Positions 58,811-64,000 of a stretch of DNA of 64,000 nt are shown here, in pieces. Positions within the stretch are counted from its first letter, which is position 1, and the number at the start of each line of letters is the position of its first letter. A program made the position numbers and the translations under genes. The notes beneath the pieces are model-generated. The model was not told where the DNA came from and did not search any database. It saw only the letters and a program-made list of their open reading frames with translations. This DNA is from Lotus japonicus (taxonomy: Eukaryota; Streptophyta; Magnoliopsida; Fabales; Fabaceae), in NCBI RefSeq assembly GCF_012489685.1, contig NC_080042.1, positions 94,204,576 to 94,268,575 on the forward strand. The letters run 5' to 3'.

Positions 58811-59276
58811 CAAGGCCGGTCCCGACATTTTGGAGGCCCTGGGCAAATAATAAAAATTGACTCCTAATAATTTTTTTTCTATTTAAATTGTAAATAGCAT
58901 CAACAACTTAAAAAATATGTGACTAACATAAACAAAACGTCATATTCTAGTCAATATTATCCAAAAAAAATAATTAACTACTTAAAAAAAACCTCTCTCC
59001 TATCAATTTTTTAAGCAACCCAAGGAAACCTTCCACATTCCAATACTAATTAAGCTCTTAAATATGATCAATAAATAACAAGTTACTTGTATATGCATGT
59101 CTCTCTTATTAATTGTGAACACCTTCAATACATCAATACAGAAGTCTAGAACTGGTCTTCAATGCAACTACTAAATTTTGTTTTGGGAAAAGTTTAATGG
59201 TAATTTTTTTTGAGGCCCCTTCTTTTTGGAGGTTCTGGACTGTGAGTCTGCCTGCACATGCCCTGGGCCGGCCCTG
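58811..59276. mobile_element. hAT-type MITE (466 bp) with empty site in the duplicate
   Basis: 8-bp target duplication ACCATACC at 58803-58810 and 59277-59284. Inverted ends CAAGGCCGGTCC and, from the right, CAGGGCCGGCCC. Non-coding. The unoccupied site with a single ACCATACC is seen at 62309-62316 in the paralogous copy. Confidence 0.93.
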
Positions 59277-59980
59277 ACCATACCTACGCATGAATGAGCA
59301 TGGTTACACGAGGTACATACTTTTGCAATAAGATTTTAGAAAATTGTATAATGCTGGTGTTTTGCCTTGGAGCTTGGAACAAGAAGCTTATCCTAAATCT
59401 AATTAGTAGATCAATTTATATTTCCTCACAATAAATTTTGACACTTTAAAGCAACTTACAAAAGATTCTCCCTAGAATTGAATTTCACTATGAGTTGTAT
59501 AACTTTGAGGTGACCTTTTATCCAAGACATTCAATTGGTGTTCATTTTCAGTACTATAGTATTATTTTGATTTCAAACCATACCAAAGTACTGCAACGGA
59601 TGCATTTGAGAAAAATCACTCACAAGACATCTTATTAGTTTTCATGGGATCAGAGTCTGCAAGGAAGCTTTGGATTACAAAAGCATTTTGTAATTGCTTT
59701 TGTAATCAGTTCCATCCCAAGAAACATGAAGTAGACTATTCATATCAGACAAATCAAAACTCTAAATCCTAATTAAATAAAATTAGAAATCAAACCAATT
59801 TAAACAAAGAAATAAGCAAATCACTTCTAGAAATGAATATACATTATCATCAAGATGCTGTAAAATATCTTTTTATAATCTAAAACAAATAAAAACCTAA
59901 TAGTGATATAACAAATTTCAATATGGTTCTTGACATTCCAGCCACGAATGAAACAATAGTAACGAAATCCATAACTTATT

Positions 59981-60786
59981 TCAAATGTATAAAACTATAT
60001 CCCTGGCTGAAATCAATAAAATCTCATCTTTCTCGGACAAAACAAACCCTTCAAGAATAAAGTCTGTAGTTAAGTAATAAATATCTTCAATAACAAAGTT
60101 GTAGAGCTGAATCCAAGAATTGTGAACTCCAAATTTCTTCATTTGCCAAACCAGAAACCTATTATCGCCTTCATTATTTTCCAAAATGCACAAGCAATCC
60201 TTCAAAACTGCAAGAAATGGAAATTCGAAGTCTTCACCGTATAGAGGAGAATACGGCAATGACAATTGTGAATACTCTTCTGTCCCCAAATCAAGCGAAA
60301 CAATGATGAATGTGTACATCAGTTGTACTACCCAGTTAAGAGTGCTACTCACATAAACTCCACCTTGTCGTTGTGAGATACGTGACGAAGTAGTAGGAAA
60401 AGGTTGAATAGTTCTCCAACAAGTACCACCCATGTCGTAAACTTTCACCACCCGTTCCCCGTGGTCTTCAATAAAGCCCACAACCACCACCTTATATGTG
60501 TCATTCAAACAATCGTATCCAAAACCAAATTTACAGCCATGAATAGGTGGTGACAATTGAGACGTTAACATTGTAACTGGGTTCCACAAACAGACACGAA
60601 TTGAGTGACTGATTGCCTTTGAATAGTCGAATTTCTTCAGAAAAACCAAGCCGTTGCAGACTCCTCCAATCACATACCCATCATGGCAATCCACGTCCTG
60701 AAACTTTTGGTTTTGAGATGAGAATAATTGAGGAATGTTGGAATTGAACAAATCGAACAGTAATCGGGTGTATGGCAAGGTTGCGA
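59981..60786 (-). pseudogene. F-box-associated protein copy A, F-box missing
   Basis: The minus strand encodes an F-box associated interaction (FBA) region: YTRLLFDLF at the N side, VIGGVCNGLV, VCLWNPVT, FGFGYDCLNDTYKVVVV, VVKVYDMGG.CWR, GGVYVSSTLNWVV, FIIVSLDLGTEEY and LCILENNE. The frame is open to the stop at 59981. The F-box itself (present in copy B at about 63900-63810) is absent: 5' of about 60786 the sequence becomes a LINE tail. A product would begin inside LINE DNA (60808) and could not bind SKP1 through an F-box. Confidence 0.85.
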
Positions 60787-60964
60787 TTGAGCGCAATAGG
60801 AATAACACAGCGGATGCTCTGGCTCGAGAAGCTTGCAGAATTGGGTCCCCTCCTCAAGTTTGGCGGCGGCCTCCCTCATATGTTTATGCATCGATGTATT
60901 TAGATGTCATTAGCTAGTTTTCCTCTTTCGTTAATTTTCTTCTTGTAACAAAAAAAAATAAAAA
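60787..60964 (+). mobile_element. LINE 3' end fused to the F-box copy A 5' side
   Basis: Plus-strand frame IERNRNNTADALAREACRIG ending at TAG 60915-60917, a usual end of plant L1-type RNase H regions (N...ADALA.EA). It is followed by about 40 bp and an A-rich tail at about 60949-60964. The LINE is 5'-truncated at the junction with F-box sequence. No target duplication was found, so the missing F-box 5' end may have been deleted at insertion. Confidence 0.7.
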
Positions 60965-62849
60965 GTTATAATTTATAATTTTAAATGTTACTCTTAAAAA
61001 AATGTTCCCTTTCGAATTTTTTTAAATGTTCAATAACTAGATTCATACTGTATTTTATTTGATGTACAAAAGACTTACTGCATATAATAATTTATAGATT
61101 TACATCTGAAAAAAAGCAGATTCAGATAATATTAAAAAATAATTAGTGAGATATTAATAATTTAATTTAAAAATAAAATTTCAAAATTAAGGTAATATTT
61201 TAAAATTGACCAATCATATATATTGTAATTATATTTCATACAAATGATATTTCATATATACAAATAAATAATCAAACCAACTTTTTTTACGGTCAATACA
61301 AAATCAATTAATTAGGCAAAACGCCAATACTCAATACATCAAAATGCGAGAATGGAGTCCGACCAGCAGGGTCTTCCTCTATATTATTACATAGTTTGAA
61401 ACCAAAAAAGTAAATTTAGTATGAAAATCAATTGTTGCGTTTCATGAGCATCCAATAAATGAAAGCTCTGCAGAAACAAAAGTTGTAGCTATAACACCAC
61501 AATCTAAGATGTCTCACATAAGACTTATCGAAGGATCGAGCTTGACAAAGACTTAAAGCTGTAAGTAATCTGTCTAAAAAATAATATGGTTAAGCACAAG
61601 CCTTTAATCGCCACTCAAATAGCCCATGCCAAACAGGCGCAAACACAATGCGCCTCAGCTATCAAGAGGGACGAAACAACATCCAATAACTTGAAAGTGG
61701 CCCAAAACCATACGGGAAGATTGGCAGACAGAGTTTAGGTGGCAATTATGAAATCATGAACACCCCAACATTTTGATCAAATTAAACCTCAACCACAATT
61801 TCTTGAAATCCCTCTATTCTTTATAAGACATATAGATCACTTTCTCTTTCATGAGATTCAAAATCTATTCTGAAATCTGGAAGTTAGTTATTGAAACTTC
61901 TCATCAAAATTGATTATGGCTTCCAAATCAACTGCAAAAGGGTTTCAAGGCACCCATTTCACAAACAAGACTGTTTATCAAAATAATACAATCTCTTTAG
62001 GGCTGCTTTCAAGTTTTAATAGATGACTTTGCATCACTTTTCGGGGCCATGGAAGATTCTTGTATAACAAAGGGAAATTTAGAGGAGCACCAAGACAAGT
62101 TAAAGCTTGCCTATTTGCTAATTCCTTGCAGGGTTCCAAAAGACAAATGATGCTGCCAAATTCAAACTCACTAATTTCTGAAGGCCAACATGTACAGCAA
62201 AGCAATGAATCTTGCAACCTAGGAAAAACCTGTTCATTTCGAAGGGGTACAGGTAACTAACAAATGTGTAGTGACTTTATCCTCCCATCCAAGCATGCAA
62301 TCACAATGACCATACCCCATTCTGACTTAGATAAGCTTATCCTCAGGCAAAATAGTAGATCCCATGGGACAAGACTAAAGAAAATATTTTGGCCAAGAAA
62401 AATGAAAAACCATTTCCAAACACATAATAAATCAAATATAGAATAATAGAACACGATCAACTTCATTCAATCCCTAGAGTTTAATATTCCATGAAAAATC
62501 ATATATAAAAATCCAACAAATCAGAAAGGAAAAAAATGCAATACAAAGAATAAAATTGTATTGATATAACATTGAGAGTGAACTAATAAAAAAACAAAAC
62601 ATTAGTCATTAGTAGACTTTTCATATCTTTTTTTATTCATCGGAAGATTAACAAGTAAAAGAAACTACAAGCAAGAAAACGAGACTCTCAAGATGAAAGG
62701 TTCAACTTCCACCGGAGGTCTCTCTAGAACGTGCACTCCAAAAGAACTAGCTGTCGCGCCAAGGTGAGCCAAACAAAAGTGATATTATACTTAATTTCAA
62801 CGAGGTGAAACCAAGCTTTCAATGTAATTCTCCACATTCCAACTATCAA
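60965..62849. other. Intergenic sequence with the duplicated F-box 3' flank (copy B)
   Basis: About 62035-62335 is the paralog of the copy A flank. The remainder is AT-rich. No gene, tRNA or clear TIR element is seen. The last 200 bp before 62850 are probably the 3' region of F-box copy B. Confidence 0.5.
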
Positions 62850-63948
62850 TCACATCATCATAGTTAAGAGTTTCAATATATTTCTACTAACTTCGAATGT
62901 ATTATCTTTAAGGTTATATAGAACTCGTTTGTCGGAACAAATAAACAAGACCTCATCATTCTTGGACAAGACTACCCCAGGAAGAATCCTTTCAGCAAAA
63001 AGATCTTCTTCCAGATCAAACTTAAATAGTTGAGTCCAAGATTCGTAAGCTCCAAACACCTTCATTTGCCAAATGGTAAACCTCTTAAAGCTATGATCAT
63101 AATGCAAAACGCACAAGCAGTCATTTAGAACCCCAAGAAATGGAAATTTGCCTTTTTCAGGCAATGAAAATTGTGAATATTCTTCTTCCCCCAAATTAAG
63201 TGAAACAATGATGAACACATTGTCTGTCTTTACTTCCCAATTAAGCGTGCCGCTAATGTAAACTCCAAGTTGTGAAATATGTGATAACGAAACAGGAAAA
63301 GATTGAATATTTCTCCAAAAGCTGCCACCCATGTCGTAAACTTTCACCACACGTTCCTCCTTGTGCTCTCTGAAACAACTCACGGCTACAGCCACCACCT
63401 TATAGGTGTCATTCATGCAATCATATCCAAACCCAAAAGAAGAATATAAAAAACGAACAAGAACGATTTCTGAAATTCAAAGTTGGGGACGGTCGAGACC
63501 GTAACCTTGTAGCTGGGTTCCAGAAACGGACCCGAAGAGATGAACGAACCCGACGAGCTGAACCGAACTGAAAAGGCTCTACAGGGTCCCATATGATTTG
63601 AGAAACCAAGCCGTTGCAGACTCCAATCAAACCGTACTCATCCTTTATTGGATAGAGATTATATCCATGTTAGTTTTGAGATGAGAATAACAGAGGAGGC
63701 CAGGCATTTGGGGGTAAGTCGTTGTGGGAATTGATATCATACAATAATCGGGTGTACGCCATGTTTGCGACGTTAGATGAAGATCGGCGAAGGTGAAGTT
63801 TGACGAATTGAGGATCAGAGATGATGAGTTTCCAGTACTTGCACACGCACTTAAACCGGACGAGAGATTTCACCGGAAGCGATAACAAGATCTCTCTGAT
63901 GAGTTCGTCGGGGATAAGAACTGCATGTGCGAGAGGGAGGCGCTCCAT
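62850..63948 (-). pseudogene. F-box protein copy B, one stop and one frameshift
   Basis: Starts at ATG 63948 with a clear F-box (IPDELIREILLSLPVKSLVRFKCVCKYWKLIISDPQFVKLHL, about residues 12-53). The frame then meets TAA at 63670-63672 where copy A reads CAA in the SSQN context. It continues in the same frame (GLIGVCNGLV, VRFWNPATR) to about 63470. A shift of one base somewhere in 63421-63480 moves the FBA region to the frame that starts NDTYKVVAVAV and runs to the stop at 62850. F-box/FBA proteins are substrate adapters of SCF ubiquitin ligases. With these two lesions this copy should be dead, unless they are sequencing errors. Confidence 0.85.
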
Positions 63949-64000
63949 GTTGGGTGATGGTGTCTGTAGGTTTTACTCGTTTGTTGTTAACTTAATCAGA
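63949..64000. other. Upstream of F-box copy B, window end
   Basis: 52 bp of 5' flank. Nothing can be said beyond that. Confidence 0.3.

Larger units (their letters stand above)
58305..59980. repeat. 3' flank of F-box copy A, duplicated at about 62035-62335
   Basis: About 58310-58586 and 58730-58810 match about 62040-62330 (GCCATGG.AGATTCTT, CTTGCAGGGTT, TGCTGCCAAATTCAA, AACCTAGGAAAA, AAATGTGTAGTGA.TTTATCC, CCAAGCATGCA.TCACAAT). Copy A carries two insertions absent from copy B (58587-58729 and 58811-59276). From 59285 to 59980 I see no gene; the part near 59980 is the 3' region of F-box copy A. Confidence 0.75.

Overview
The window is plant nuclear DNA. It shows AT-rich intergenic sequence, genes split by GT-AG introns, a eukaryotic tRNA gene and many plant transposable elements. 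The repeat types (Athila-like and Tat-like Ty3 elements, long-TIR MULEs that begin GGCTTAA, PIF and hAT MITEs) suggest a dicot, probably a papilionoid legume. That is an inference from repeat style; the species cannot be fixed from the sequence.

Layout. 1-8959: a nested transposon block. An Athila-like Ty3 element on the minus strand keeps only a decayed gag-protease frame, and each of its two LTRs has been hit by a different GGCTTA-type TIR element at the same TA repeat. 9270-10191: a MULE with a perfect 9-bp target duplication and arms made of small hairpins. 10801-11241: a secreted S1-type (self-incompatibility-like) protein. 13525-17841: a PWWP-domain gene whose second exon has decayed and whose third intron holds a copia fragment. 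18613-20019: DPH1, intronless. 22129-25510: RNase P/MRP subunit POP4/Rpp29, nine coding exons. 26643-37928 (minus): a chloroplast RelA/SpoT homolog, 18 exons, 896 residues, with a TRIM LTR element, an hAT MITE and a PIF MITE in its introns. 39797-41940: a VPS62/DUF946 protein. 42151-42224 (minus): tRNA-Thr(AGT). 43853-46620 (minus): an ARFB1-type ADP-ribosylation factor, six exons. 47105-47234: a SINE with a 13-bp target duplication. 47920-57724: a complete young Tat-lineage Ty3 element with a 1739-residue gag-pol and a two-exon antisense gene. 58300-63948: a duplicated F-box locus in which both copies are broken in different ways.

The host genes are unrelated housekeeping or accessory genes, as is usual for plant chromosomes, and I see no operon-like or pathway cluster. 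DPH1 (translation), POP4 (tRNA maturation), RSH (plastid ppGpp), ARF and VPS62 (membrane traffic) are likely functional because splice phases close exactly across all exons. The PWWP gene and both F-box copies look degenerate. Exon joins were made by eye from splice signals, reading phase and family resemblance.

No wholly new system is evident. The observations most worth checking are the ACT-less plant RSH, the spliced antisense gene of the Tat element, paired insertions in both LTRs at one TA repeat, the hairpin-arm MULE, the decay of the PWWP exon, and the F-box duplication with its datable MITE insertions.
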